From Blepharisma japonicum (Eukaryota; Ciliophora; Heterotrichea; Heterotrichida; Blepharismidae): 64,000 bases of DNA. Below are positions 41,369 through 52,532 of the stretch, one piece after another. The stretch lies in assembly GCA_949751835.1 (NCBI GenBank), contig CATKHK010000005.1, forward strand, positions 186,001-250,000, in the 5' to 3' direction. A program made the position numbers and the translations under genes. Numbering within the stretch: the stretch's first letter is position 1; the number at the start of each line of letters is the position of its first letter. Under the pieces are notes generated by a model. The model saw nothing but the letters and a program-made list of their open reading frames with translations, had not been told where the DNA came from and searched no databases.

Positions 41369-43823
41369 ATGGCTACTCCCTATCTTTCAACCTACCCAAT
41401 AAAAGCAAAATCAATCTCCTGCTCTTCAAATCACATTATTGTCTGCACAGATTCTTCACTGAAAATCTATTCCTATCCTTCATTTAACTTCTGCCAGTCA
41501 ATTGATGTAAATTCTATTCAGAATTTCCCTTATCCATCACAAATTCTTCTTACTCAAGGACAAATTTTGACTCTTTCACCTAAGTTTCAAGTATGATCTT
41601 ATCCAGAAGGAATCTTATTGTAAAATTTATTTAAGGTTTACCTATGAAGCTTCGAATCCTAAGTATTTTTCAGTAGATCGTCATGATGTTGCATTGCTTC
41701 TAAAATCAAAGATTGTTCTTTTATCTCTTATTGACTTATCAACTGTAATGGAAATCGATATAAAAGTTGAACCAAATAAAATCCTGCTTATATCCGGACG
41801 ATGAATTCTACTTCAAGAAAAATATTGACTCCGAATAATCAATTTTGAAGGAAAAGAAATCCATAATTTCAATCTAAAAAATCCTGGCCTTCTTGGGTTT
41901 ATGAATTGATTGCAGCCAGCACCTGATGCAATTCACATAGGCCAATACGGCTTAATTTGCATAACAACTGACGAAAAAACATTTTTTGTGGATTATGATT
42001 TAAAAAGGTATCCAAGATATCAAGAGATCATTCATGAGTTCATGCCTTTATACGTCGCATTTTTGCATCCCTGCTATATTTTGGCATTCGCTAAATCCTA
42101 CCTAAACATATATTTAATTCATTCTGGTGAATGTATTTATAAAATGCCAAATATTTGTTACAGTGAAATTACTGCATTTACATATGAGACTCTTTTAATG
42201 AGTAATTCAGACTCTTTAATGTGCTTTAGTTCTCCTTCTTTAGATACTATAATCTCCACCTATTTAGGTGAAAAAAGATTTGAAATAGCCCTCGAGATTT
42301 GTGCTGATACATGCTCAAATTTGGAGTCAAGGGTTTATTTTGAGTATGGAGTACATATGTTTTTTCAAGACAGAGATTATCAAAGAGCTGCACATTATAT
42401 GAGAAAAAGCGAAGAATATTGAGGGGTTTGCTCTTTAATGAGTAAAATTGTAAAACTCCCTCCCATTGTAAAAGATAAATGCAAAGTCAACCTGGAAAAT
42501 GCAGTCGAGAGAATAAAAAATTATTCGCTTTTAAGGTCTCATTTTAATTATATTTCACAGTTTGAGCCTTTGACTTATGACAAGACATTGAAAAACAAAA
42601 TTATTAAAAATTTTATACCTTTTTTCCATATGATTAGAAAAAACGATGACCAGTGTTTGAGGAACTTTGCGGAGTCTTGGATTTTTTCTGCAGTTTTACA
42701 GCTCCCTAAGCAGACAGCAGAACTTTTACCAATAGTTAGAGACCCCTCAAATACATTGCCACTTTATTACTGTGAAGGTGTACTAAAGAAATCCGGCCAG
42801 TATGATTTAATGCTTGAGTTATTTTTAGCCCGAAAAATATATAGGCCAGGACTAGAAGTTTTATTCAAAAAATATGACGAAGAAAAGACAATTTACTGAT
42901 TAGTCAAGATAAGAGATTATTTATCAAGAATGCAATCAAACGAAGAAGTCTTTTTGGAGTACACAATTAAACTATTTTGCGAAAGCAAATCTTTGGCTGA
43001 AGAGCTATTTTTGACATGCCCAGCAATAATTCCAAAACTGGATATTTTAGGAAAACTCTTGCCTATGATGATGAAATATTCAGGACCAAGACTTGTGATT
43101 GGATTTTTATCTGTTTTGGAGAATGGACCATCTGAGTATTATAACTATTTGGCCAAAATTTATATAGAAGAGACTTTAGATGGAGAGGTAAATCCAAAGG
43201 AATTAGTAGAATTTTTAAATAGAAAGCCTACAAGATATGATCCAGAAACAGTCTTAACGTATTTTCCTAAAGGATATCTGCAAAGAGAGCGATGCCTATT
43301 ATTGGACCTTATAGGAAGATACGAAGAAATTATTCATTACTATATTTATGAAGAAAAATCGCTTATAAATGCAAAACTATATGTGCTCTATAAGCATAAT
43401 CCTGAAGTTTCAAGTATTTTTATTAGCAAACTTTGCAAATCTCCTTCAAATGAAAACCATATTAAATTTTTAGTCGATTTTCTTAATGAAGCTAACCCTG
43501 AAATTATTGACCATCATATAGCTTTAAGCCTTCTCCCAAAAAGCCTCCCCATGGACTCAATTATAAAATACCTTTACAACGCTTTTCACAGCCTCGAAGA
43601 GCGAAAAGTAAAAATCAAGCTAAAGCGTCGACTTCAAGAAACTCACTTCCTCGACCTTATTTTAGGCTACTACAAGCACGCTCGTGAAAACGTAGAAATC
43701 ACCGAAGACACACGATGCGATCTCTGCAAAAAGAAAATAAAAACAAAAGACTTCATCGTCACCTACAAAGGAGAAATCCAGCACGAAGACTGTTATGAGC
43801 AGAAAAAGATTAATACTAATTAA
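41369..43823 (+). CDS. Vps39/Vam6-type tethering factor (CNH, clathrin-repeat, C-terminal zinc site)
   Basis: 812 residues with one 16-nt intron (41620-41635) and several TGA-coded Trp. The N-terminal third is a beta-propeller-like CNH domain (KAKSISCSSNHIIVCT, IGQYGLICITTDEKTFFVDY). The middle is helical clathrin-type repeats. The end DTRCDLCKKKIKTKDF followed by HEDC is the zinc motif of the Vps39/TRAP1 family. These proteins belong to HOPS or CORVET complexes that tether late endosomes and lysosomes; which of the two is not decided by what I see. The start Met directly precedes the first propeller strand. The stop is one base from that of the convergent gene. Confidence 0.85.
41620..41635 (+). 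other. 16-nt intron in the Vps39-like gene
   Basis: Starts GTAAAATTT and ends TTTAAG. Its first codon would be a stop in frame; removal joins ...GILL with FTYEASNPK and opens the whole frame. Confidence 0.85.
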
Positions 43824-43824
43824 G

Positions 43825-44355
43825 CTATAAGAAATGTTTATCTGTTTTAATTGTGACTAAAAATCCCAAAATAATCATCAAAGATGACACTGTGACAGAA
43901 ATAATTGGCAAAGGCTCATTCCACAGGTTCATTCTACTGTTATTGATACATTGGATCACAAGTTCAGGAAAAGATTCCAGCGTGATGTGAAGGAGCATAC
44001 TAACCCTAAACAAAGCTTTGTTTTTGGATATAGGGATCTCTAATGCAGTTTTGAATATAAAATGAAGGCACAAAATCAAAGTTTCTTTGAAATCTTTTAA
44101 AACTTGTTCCTGCACATACACTTGACTGCGAAAAACCCTGACTTTTAAAGTTGTGTCAAAAATAAATCCAAAAATCATAAATACAAAAATTCCGCCAGTA
44201 GCTGCAAATGCACTGGCAATTGCGATGTTGTGAAGAATATTGTTTAAGAACGGCTTGCTCCACAGATAGCAATAATCAGTAGCGAAATCTAGTAAATTGA
44301 GGTAGAAAATGATATTTGCCATCCTCCTCGTAGTTATCTTGCGCCAAAGACCCAT
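43825..44355 (-). CDS. Four-helix membrane protein, XK-related-like
   Basis: 176 residues: a basic start (MGLWRKITTRRM), a first helix with LLDFATDYCYLW, and three further hydrophobic segments, the last near the C terminus. The order DxxTDxxxLW in helix 1 and FPELVIQ in a later helix recalls XK-related/lipid scramblase-like proteins, where LESFPQLxLQ is typical. This is a weak family match. Starts 24 bases from the divergent PP2C gene; a Met at codon 12 would give a longer spacer. Its stop is one base from the Vps39-like stop. Confidence 0.6.
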   Translation of the reverse strand: MGLWRKITTRRMANIIFYLNLLDFATDYCYLWSKPFLNNILHNIAIASAFAATGGIFVFMIFGFIFDTTLKVRVFRSQVYVQEQVLKDFKETLILCLHFIFKTALEIPISKNKALFRVSMLLHITLESFPELVIQCINNSRMNLWNEPLPIISVTVSSLMIILGFLVTIKTDKHFL

Positions 44356-44379
44356 TTAATAAATTGTTCTAATTCTAAA
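44356..44379. promoter_or_regulatory. 24-bp spacer between divergent start codons
   Basis: Only TTAATAAATTGTTCTAATTC and four more bases lie between the two ATGs. If both starts are right, a bidirectional promoter must lie inside coding DNA or within this stretch. Confidence 0.5.
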
Positions 44380-45801
44380 ATGGAGTATAAACTTGAAAAT
44401 CGATCTCTGTCATCTTCAACAATTAAAAAGAAGCCAAAAACGCCTAAAGACATAACACAGCTCACCCGGAGCACTGAATCACGTAGAAAGTTACTCCGAA
44501 ACGTATCTATGCCTACAGTTATTAACTTAAAAGGAAAAAGTTTCAAAAAAAAGTCACCGAATAACATCTCCCATGAAAATATTCCTTTGACAGTTAAGCC
44601 TAAATCCCGAGACAACTCCCATTTACTAAACAGTTCTAAAAAAGACTTGATTCAGTTCATTAGGGCTCAGCATTTTCCACTTCCAAATGCAGGAAACTTC
44701 ACTTTGAGAATGGTTGAAAAGCCGAAACTATTGATTAAAAATGAGAAGAAAACCCCGCGTTTGGAAGAAATCAAGCCTAATTCATCACGTGGAAGACTTT
44801 CAATTAGAGCTAGGCCGAGCTCAAAAGAGAAGATTAATTTCATATTGACGCAGTCATTGATATCTCCCACCTTTAAAGAAATTAAAAAAGTTATAAGGAA
44901 ATATGCATCCAAGTCTAAAACTGGGAATATTGGTGGGGTACCAAAAAAAGAAAATCAGGATGCATGACTAATTCGATTAGATTTTGCGAATACACATAAC
45001 CAGTTTCTATTATCTGTCATGGACGGGCACGGGATTTTTGGGCATAAGGTGTCCGCTTTTGCAAAAAAGACTTTACCTTTGAGGATTGAAGGATTTATTC
45101 CTTCTGAAAGTAATTGTTATTTAGTTACCGCCAAAAATGTGCTAACTTCTGAAGATGTTAGTAAAATTAAGCATGCAATGACAGAAGGCTATTTAAAAGT
45201 CTCTGAAGATTTAGTTAATAAGAAACAGATAGATATCACTTATTCTGGAAGTACCGCTGTCTCTGTCTTAGTTAGAGGTGATTTATGCATATGTGCAAAT
45301 GTAGGCGATTCAAGGGCGGTTATTGGAAAATTTGATGGGATGAAATGAAGCGCAATGCCTCTATCAAGAGATCATAAGCCAAATGACCCACTAGAGCAGT
45401 TGAGGATTGTGAAATGTGGAGGAAGAGTTGAACCCTATGTAGAAGAAAGCGGCCGTTTTGTAGGCCCACACAGAGTTTGAATGAAAAATGACCAAGTTCC
45501 TGGACTTGCTATGAGCAGAGCGCTAGGAGATTTTGTAGCTTCACAAGTTGGGGTTATCGCAGAGCCAGAAATAACTGAGCACAGGCTGACTGAAGCTGAT
45601 AAATTTATTATTATTGCTTCGGATGGTATTTGGGAGTTTTTGAGCAGCCAAGACTGTGTAAATATCGTGGCTAGCTATTTTCAGCTTGATGACGCAGAAG
45701 GTGCTTGTGCGAGGCTTACAGAAGAATCTGAAATTGCATGAAAGAAGCATGATGATGTGACTGACGACATCACAGTCATCGTTGCTTTCCTAAACACATA
45801 A
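44380..45801 (+). CDS. PP2C-type Ser/Thr phosphatase
   Basis: Metal-dependent protein phosphatase, 473 residues with TGA as Trp at five or so sites. Residues 1-180 are basic and disordered-looking. The catalytic domain begins GGVPKKENQDA and shows VMDGHGIFGH (metal ligands Asp215 and Gly216), GSTAVSVLVRG, ANVGDSRAVIG, LAMSRALGDF, IIASDGIWEF and DDVTDDITVIV, all PPM/PP2C motifs with acidic metal ligands intact. Typical of the large ciliate PP2C family. The domain would be cut into four pieces if TGA were a stop. No localisation signal seen. Confidence 0.93.
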
Positions 45802-45903
45802 GTTGAGACTGAGATGCTCAATATCTAATTGAAATGTATAAAATAAATTAAAAACAGATGAAGTTAATACTAAGAATGAGATTACTCATTAAGTTACTTA
45901 GGC

Positions 45904-46965
45904 TTATACCAATGGATAAGAAGCTGCCATCTGAATTCCACAGACTCCAGGACCATCTTTAATGCCAACTCTGCAATATCCAGATTCTCCCCAGCCATTG
46001 CCCCAGGAATTCTTAACTATATAATATGGAGGAGTAGCGGTATCATTATAGCCAACTGCAAGTACACCGTGGTTAAGACTGGTTGAGCATAGCTTGGTGA
46101 TTACACCACTTTTATAGAACTGCCAAGCAAACAAGCTTGCATCAACTGCTACTGAAACTGGAGTTATAGAAATAGCTTCATGAAGGGCTGAGGCAGAATT
46201 TTCTTGAACATCAGTATAGTTAGTTATTTTAGCTACAACATCAGCTTCAAGCGCTTCATTGCAAGTACCATTCTTCTCTTGATAAGGATAATTCTCTTCT
46301 GAAGTGATACCGTGCTGAATTACAAATTTAAATGCATCATCCATCCATCCACCTTCGCAACCTAGGTTACCATATGAAAATGAGCAGTCCATAAGCTCTT
46401 GCTCACTAAGGGAAATCAATTTATTTCCTGCAAGAAACCAAGCTCCTTCAATTGAGCCTGTAGCTGAAAATGCCCAGCAACTGCCACAGCTTCCTTGGTT
46501 TTTCACTTCAGTAACAGCCCCTTTAGTTCTCCAATCTACGCTGCTTGGATAACTCTTAAGTGGCTGAGCTGCTTTTGTAACTGATTTTTTTCTTTGAGAA
46601 ATTAAAGTCCTAAGATAAGTCATTGAGAATTCATGGTAGTCCATATCGGCGAATTGGTTAAGTTCTAAGACAAATTCATATTCCAAACTATTATGGATAC
46701 GGACAATTACTGAATTGTCAAGGAAAGTTCTGAATCTTCTATCATACTCTTCTTGAGTTGAGTAAGCCCTATTATAGCGCTTCATCCAAGCTTGAAATTC
46801 ATTTTCTTCTGCAGCAATCTGCTGGAGAACAGAGGAGGTAGGATTAGAAGTAAGGGCAATAGAAGCTGCAACTAAACAAACAACTCCAACAAATCCAAGA
46901 ACGGAATAGATGTACTTTTTCTTATTAATCGTCTCTGGCTCTTGGCGGAAATATAACTGATCCAT
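45904..46965 (-). CDS. Papain-type cysteine protease (cathepsin L-like) with membrane anchor
   Basis: 353 residues. A cytosolic start with KKK (1-19) and one hydrophobic segment (about 20-40) form a signal anchor; the ERFNIN-like propeptide follows (EEYDRRFRTFLDNSVIVRIHN region, about 55-115), with NQFADM. The mature enzyme starts near 139 (YPSSVDWR). Catalytic Cys163 in GSCGSCWAF, His299 in SLNHGVLAVGY and Asn319 in VKNSWGNGWGE are all present, with the oxyanion Gln157. Lysosome or food-vacuole protease by family. All codons standard; converges with the PP2C gene over about 100 bases. Confidence 0.95.
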   Translation of the reverse strand: MDQLYFRQEPETINKKKYIYSVLGFVGVVCLVAASIALTSNPTSSVLQQIAAEENEFQAWMKRYNRAYSTQEEYDRRFRTFLDNSVIVRIHNSLEYEFVLELNQFADMDYHEFSMTYLRTLISQRKKSVTKAAQPLKSYPSSVDWRTKGAVTEVKNQGSCGSCWAFSATGSIEGAWFLAGNKLISLSEQELMDCSFSYGNLGCEGGWMDDAFKFVIQHGITSEENYPYQEKNGTCNEALEADVVAKITNYTDVQENSASALHEAISITPVSVAVDASLFAWQFYKSGVITKLCSTSLNHGVLAVGYNDTATPPYYIVKNSWGNGWGESGYCRVGIKDGPGVCGIQMAASYPLV

Positions 46966-47213
46966 ATTAAAATATTATTTCGCCTAGAATTTAGTGAAGA
47001 ATATGAGTTAATTATTGTAGCTAATTTATTTTTTAATTCATTTAAAGATTTACAATACCTTTGAGGTAGGATCATAATAGATTTGCAAAATCTAATAATA
47101 AAATTTCAATTCTTTCATATCAAGATAATTATAAAGATAACAATGAAATTTCATTGAGAGTTAAAAAAATGCTTAAGATTATTTTTGGTTTAAATAAATA
47201 TGCATTAATTAAT
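46966..47213. other. Spacer upstream of the protease
   Basis: About 250 A/T-rich bases with the protease promoter; nothing else seen. Confidence 0.5.
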
Positions 47214-48329
47214 TTAAAAATTACAAAATAGCACATCTTTTTGAGGTTCTACTTCCACTTTTTCGTCATCTTCAGGAGTACATTCTCGTAAAAACTCGCA
47301 AATTTTTATCCTATTATTCAATTCTGCAAGTTTTAAAGCAGTATTCCCATTATTATTTGTTATAGAAGTAGATGCTCCCCAATTATTCAGCTGCATTACG
47401 GCTTCTATATGTCTACTAGCTAAAGCAGAGTGCAGAGTTGTGAACCTAAGAGAACCCTGAGCGTTAACTTGTGCTCCATTTTTATAAAAATGTCATCATT
47501 TCAATGTCTCCATATTCAGCAGCGCTTATAAATAATTGTTTTTCATGCTCAAAAACACTATTTAAGTCAAATCCTAGCTCCAAAAGGCATTCTAACATTT
47601 TTTTGTAGCCTCTATTATGATTATAAGCTAAAGACACTATACATTTTTAAAGGTAGGTAAAAGTTGCAGATTTATTTTCTACAACCAGCTCTTTTTCTTT
47701 TATTGCTACATAATATCTCACCCCATCGTAAACCCAATCAAATGGAAACTCGTCCAAACTAAAATTGCCTGAAGAAAAAAGCATAATCAAGGATTTTAGG
47801 ATGAAAATAAGAGGAGCTAAATTTTCAGAATTGAAAGAGTATTTGCACTTCCAAAACGCAAATTTTTTGTGAATTAAATAAGTAAACAATTCAGTATTCT
47901 CATTTTCAATAGCAATGCAATAAGGATTGCATTGACTGAAATTTCCAAAAAAATCCAGCTTATACCATTAGCAAATATATCCAACATAGAGAAATCTTAG
48001 GTTCGCATGCCACTTTTGCTGCTAATGTTATAGGTGCAAGTCCCTGATTATTCGGATAACTATCCAGCATAGTTATATTATGCCAAATATTTAATCCAGA
48101 GTTAAACAGAAGTGTCACAAGCCATACCATATTTTTGAAAATGGCTGCACAAAAGAATTCATTGATAAGTTCGCTCTGCTTAGTAAGTCGAATTTATGGT
48201 TTTGCTCATTCTTGATTTACTTCAAATCTAGAATCAAGTGAATTTGCATCTCCCCCATATTTTAATCACTCCTCAATTTGCTTGTGCTTTCTTCCTCAAT
48301 GACATCTCTTAAGATTTCATCAAGATTCT
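47214..48329 (-). pseudogene. F-box/LRR/ankyrin family, broken 3' half
   Basis: The ankyrin half and the end of the leucine-rich half align with the intact copies (KLEEWLKYGGD region at about 48270, through NWGASTSITNNNG to the end). Several frame changes, a large deletion removing the strand between HEFF and the first ankyrin part, and a loss in the DYAFSSGNF-SWGIKEK part. The C-terminal CAII is lost by frameshift, ending DVLFCNF. At 48330 similarity to the ankyrin family stops abruptly and kinesin-like sequence begins. Confidence 0.85.
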
Positions 48330-48404
48330 AAGAATTTTTCATGATTTCTGTAGTTAGATCGATATTGTGAGTTTTCAAGTAACTTGAATATGGGTTTGTA
48401 TTTT
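48330..48404 (-). pseudogene. Fragment of the kinesin-3 tail fused to the ankyrin relic
   Basis: About 70 bases align with 55082-55152 of the intact kinesin, including the string TATTGTGAGTTTTCAAGTAA (codons for LKTHNI on the minus strand). In intact units kinesin comes first, then the ankyrin gene; here a deletion has joined the kinesin tail to the leucine-rich part. This shows a third copy of the two-gene unit. Confidence 0.75.
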
Positions 48405-48604
48405 GATATTTATATAAAAGAAAATTTGATGTAAGCTAAAAATATTTTATTTTGATTCAAAAATGTTATATGAAATGCATTGGCCATCTAGCACAGTTAG
48501 ACTAAGAATGAATAATATATACTTTGTGCTTAATTTATTTTAAATTCACACAAAATTATTTCTTAAGCCTTTTAGTGATCTATAATATACATACTAGTTA
48601 TATA
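48405..48604. other. Spacer
   Basis: 200 A/T-rich bases, nothing recognised. Confidence 0.5.
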
Positions 48605-50599
48605 TTAAATAATCGCACACCTTTTTTTATTTTCTGTTTTCCCTACTTTCCCAACTTCAAGAGCACAATTCTTTAAAAGCTTACAAATATCTCTCCTATT
48701 ATTCATTTCTGCAAGCTTTAGAGCAGTACGCCCATTATTATTTTTTATAGAAGTAGATACTCCCCAATTAATCAGTTGCATTACTGCTTCTTTGTGCCCA
48801 TTAGCAGAAGCTGTGTGTAGAGCTGTGAATCCATTAGAATCCTGAACATTAACATGTATTCAATTTTTATAAAAAAATGTCATCATTTCAATGTCTCCAC
48901 ATTCAGCAGCTCTTATAAACAAAGGTGTTTCATGCTCACAAACACTATTTAAGTCAAATCCTATCTCCAAAAGATATTCTAGCATTTTTTTGCAACCTTT
49001 ATTATGATTATAGGCTAAAGAAACTATACTTTTGTAAAGGTAGCGAAAATCTGCATTTTTATTTTCTACAACCAGCTCTTTTTCTTTTTCTTTTATTCCC
49101 CAAGAAATCAAGTTATCTAATAGTCTTGATGATTTTTTTAACTTGTTTTCATTTAAATAATATCTCAGCCCGTCATAGACCCAATCAAATGGAAACTCGC
49201 CCAAACTAAAATTTCCTGAGAAAAAAGCATAATCAAGGATTTTAGGATGAAAAATAAGAGGAGTTAAATGTTCAGGATTGTTTGGGCATTTGCATTTCCA
49301 AAACACAAATTTTTTGTGAATTAAATAAGTAAACAATTCAGTATTCTCATTTTTAATAGCAATGCAATAAGGATTGCATTGACTGAAATTTCCAAAAAAA
49401 TCCAGCTTATGAAACCCACCATTAGCAAATATATCCAATATAGAGAAATCTTTGGTTTCACATGCCACTTTTGCTGCTAATGTTATAGGTACAAGCCCTT
49501 GATTATTGAGATTGTGATTCGATGTCCTTATATTATATCTAATATTGCCGCAAGAGTACCAAATGTTGCATCCAGAATTCACCAGAAGTCTCACAAGCCT
49601 TATCATATTTTTGGAAATGGCTGCACAAAAGAACTCATGTGATAAGTTCGCTCTGCTCTTTATCATCATTTGAATTACTTTCTCTAACAACTCTACATCT
49701 ATATTTAGCTCAGCAATCCGAATCAATGGGTTTGCTCATTCCTGATTTCCTTCAAATCTAGAATCAAATAAATTTGCATCTCCCCCATATTTTAATCACT
49801 CCTCTAATTTATTTGTGCTTTTTTCCTCAATTGAATTTCTTAAGATTTCACCAAGATTCTGAGTAACTACGTTTATGCCTTTATTTCTTATCACATCTAC
49901 AGCATTATTTGGCTCTTGAAGTGATATAAACAAAGTCTTCAGATTTGATGATAAAATGCAATTAAGGGCATAGGAATCTTTTTCAATAAGTTTAAGATTT
50001 GAACAATTGCTTAAATCTAAGAATTCCAACCTTTTAAATCCTGAAATTATCAAGGCGACATCTTTTACTTTTGCAGCAGTATTGCCTGCGTACAATCTTT
50101 TGAGATTAGGGAAAAGTTCTATAATGGATTCAAAATTACTCTCTATAATATATCTATCTGCATATTCATCATAATATTCACGCTTTAAATTTGTGATCCT
50201 CAGTTCTTCAACATTGCAGAATGAGATTTGGCTTCCATGTTTCTTCTTCTTCTTGCTGCAGGCGATAGAACCTCACAATCTAAAGTCCATAACATTACAG
50301 CTAGATAAGTTCAAAATTTTGGGTTGTGAAGCGTTTATAACTTCAATAAAACTTTTCGAAGGATGCAAGCAAGAGCCTTGAAAATTCAACTCGTATAGCT
50401 TCCATTGTGATAGAAATTTCATCCTGCATTTCCAAAATCTTTCCAAACCCATATTGTGACCTTTTAAAGTGCCGAGGTGCAAAGAGTTTTTCATAGCTCT
50501 ATATCATTCTTTGCAGACTAAGGATAATTGATAGATTTCGTTTATGTGACCTACTAAAGTTAGAATCTCACAAAGTAAGTAATAGGGAATTCTCTCCAT
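48605..50599 (-). CDS. F-box/LRR/ankyrin protein, copy 3, with CAII end
   Basis: 664 residues when TGA is Trp. F-box at 4-45 (IPYYLLCEILTLVG, LSLVCKEWYRAM), leucine-rich part to about 260 (LFPNLKRLYAGN, LEFLDLSNCSNLKLI), ankyrin repeats at about 555-648. Ends KKRCAII, a CAAX box. It differs from copies 1 and 2 at many places, with five extra residues near SCGNIRYNIRTSN, so the two blocks separated earlier than copy 1 from copy 2. Probably an SCF adaptor at a membrane, inferred from domains. Lies 354 bases after the kinesin pseudogene stop on the same strand. Confidence 0.85.
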
Positions 50600-50953
50600 T
50601 AAATTAATAACGCCAAAAAATTCAGCTCATTCCTTCCTTTATTTGGAATTAATTATCGGCTAAGTTATTAATTTGAGTAAATTACTTCTTATTAAATAAA
50701 AGCAAGATTTTACTTTTTATAGATTGATAATAATTATTATGGAATAGCATGGGCATCTAATGAGAAAAAATCAAAAAATATTTATAAAAAAATTATCCTA
50801 CATAAATTGGCTTATCCAATTTATAGGGAGTTAAACAGAAAGGCATTTTACAATTTAAAATAACCTCATCTAAATTTAAAAATTTAAGCATTAAACATCC
50901 CTTTAAAATGACTATAATTTCATATATTTATTATATTATTTCATTAAAAACTA
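50600..50953. other. Spacer with the F-box family leader
   Basis: The family leader TTATTAATTTAA lies at the 50600 end. The rest is A/T-rich and, near 50880-50950, aligns with the 3' flank of the intact kinesin (54600-54684). Confidence 0.6.
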
Positions 50954-52348
50954 TTAAAACACTAAGCAAGTACATGAGTCTCTTTTACAGTTTGCACTTT
51001 GGCAGCTGGATGTTACAGTTGATATTATATGTGGCATGCTTCCATAGACCCTCAGCTTATCTAGCCATTTTTTTCAGCTTCTTCTTATCTTTCCTCTGAT
51101 CTTCTATTTGCTTCACATACTCTTGTTTGGTTTCTTCGTCTATTTTTGTCACTTCTGATCAAGGTGATACCTTCACATACTTTCCTTCAATCATGGGTTC
51201 AATCCTTTCTTCTCTAAGCACTCTAATAAGTTTTTCTTGAGGAATTCCATTGACTAAAGCAGCATTTTTAATTGACTTAACAGCATTAGCATATCTGAGT
51301 GTGCTCATAGTTTCATTATAATTGAAATTAGCAGGCGAAATATTAGCGATCATAGTAGTTATACTATTCCCATCAAGCACATCTTGAAGAATTCTTGTCA
51401 GTTTGGATTCTCTGTATGGGATGACCTCACCTTTGCCTAACTGTCCAGATGAGCGTTTTGCAAGTGACGTAATGACTTTTCCAAGGGCTAATAAAGATTT
51501 ATTGATATTATTGCCTTCTTGAAGACGGTATCCAGTTGTGCCTGCTTTTGAGACTCTTTCAGAACCTGCAAGATCAACAAAGCTGATGTTGCTTTGCTTG
51601 CGGTTTAGAGGTTTTCCGGTTTCTTTATCATAAAAATTTGGGTTAAAGAAATAGTCAAAACTGTATGAGCACGAGAGCTAGTTACACTCATTAGAGTAGC
51701 TGCTACTGTACGATTATAGTTGCCTTTATCTAAAACTACTGAGATCTCTTCATAAGATGTGCCAACTTCTTCTGTCTGATCTTCAACAAAAACACCTCTT
51801 TTAGGGTCTTCTCAGATTTTTAGCTCTCCTTTTACTCTGTCTTGTGGAGGCTGTAATAGGTCTTGAACTTGCTCATTGTAAATTTCAAGCATACTTGCAG
51901 CGACCTTGCATTTTATATATGGTGAAGCTCTATCATTTATTCTTCTGAAAATTTCTTCACATGCAATCGGGATGATTCCTTTATTATTTCCATATCCTGC
52001 CATAGAGTAAGTTTTTCCTGAGCCTGTCTGCCCATATGCAAATAAGCAGCAATGGTAACCTTCCCATGCGCTATCAAGAATACCAATTCCAATATTATTG
52101 AAAACCATTTGCTGATCTGCATACCTATACTATGGGCCATCTTTAATTAGAACTCCAGTTTTAGAGTCTTCTTTGAATCCATCATGAGACCAATAGCTAT
52201 AATCAAAAAAGAATTCTCTGTTTGTGCCTTGTTCTCTATTCCAAACTTTGGTCATCTGGCCTTGCATGTCTATACAAAGCTCAGCACCTTCTTCACGCTC
52301 ATGGCTATTGAAAGGTCTGACTCTGACTGCAACTTTTACAGCAGTTAT
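50954..52348 (-). pseudogene. Kinesin-3 pseudogene, motor domain plus last codons
   Basis: The motor domain aligns closely with the intact kinesin at 54685-57855. The start ATG is ATA and about six following bases are lost; a TAG lies at the GPGSRYADQQ position; other shifts follow. After about codon 445 a deletion of roughly 1.8 kb jumps to the last ~20 codons. The final codons still read SCTCLVF, so the CAAX form is preserved even in the dead copy. Upstream, 52349-52490 also copies the shared promoter and the first ~11 codons of the SAXO gene, with its ATG changed to ATA. Confidence 0.9.
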
Positions 52349-52532
52349 GTTTTAAAGTATAGAGGAATTAAATTATTTTAAACTAATAGGTTGGCTTTGA
52401 TATCTTTAATTTTAGGAATCATATATTGCAATTAAATTAAATCTAAATAATAGAGAGAGTAAATTCAGTTGGCTGTGAAACAAACCTTAAGGATTTGGAG
52501 GAATTTAAATTTTGATGTTTATACGCAACATA
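52349..52532. repeat. Copied promoter of the kinesin/SAXO pair
   Basis: 52349-52490 aligns with 57856-57990: GTTTTAAAGTATAGAGGAATTA, then AGAGAGAGTAAATTCAGTTG and TGTGAAACAAA. Similarity ends about codon 12 of the SAXO gene, which marks the breakpoint of the duplication. Confidence 0.8.
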
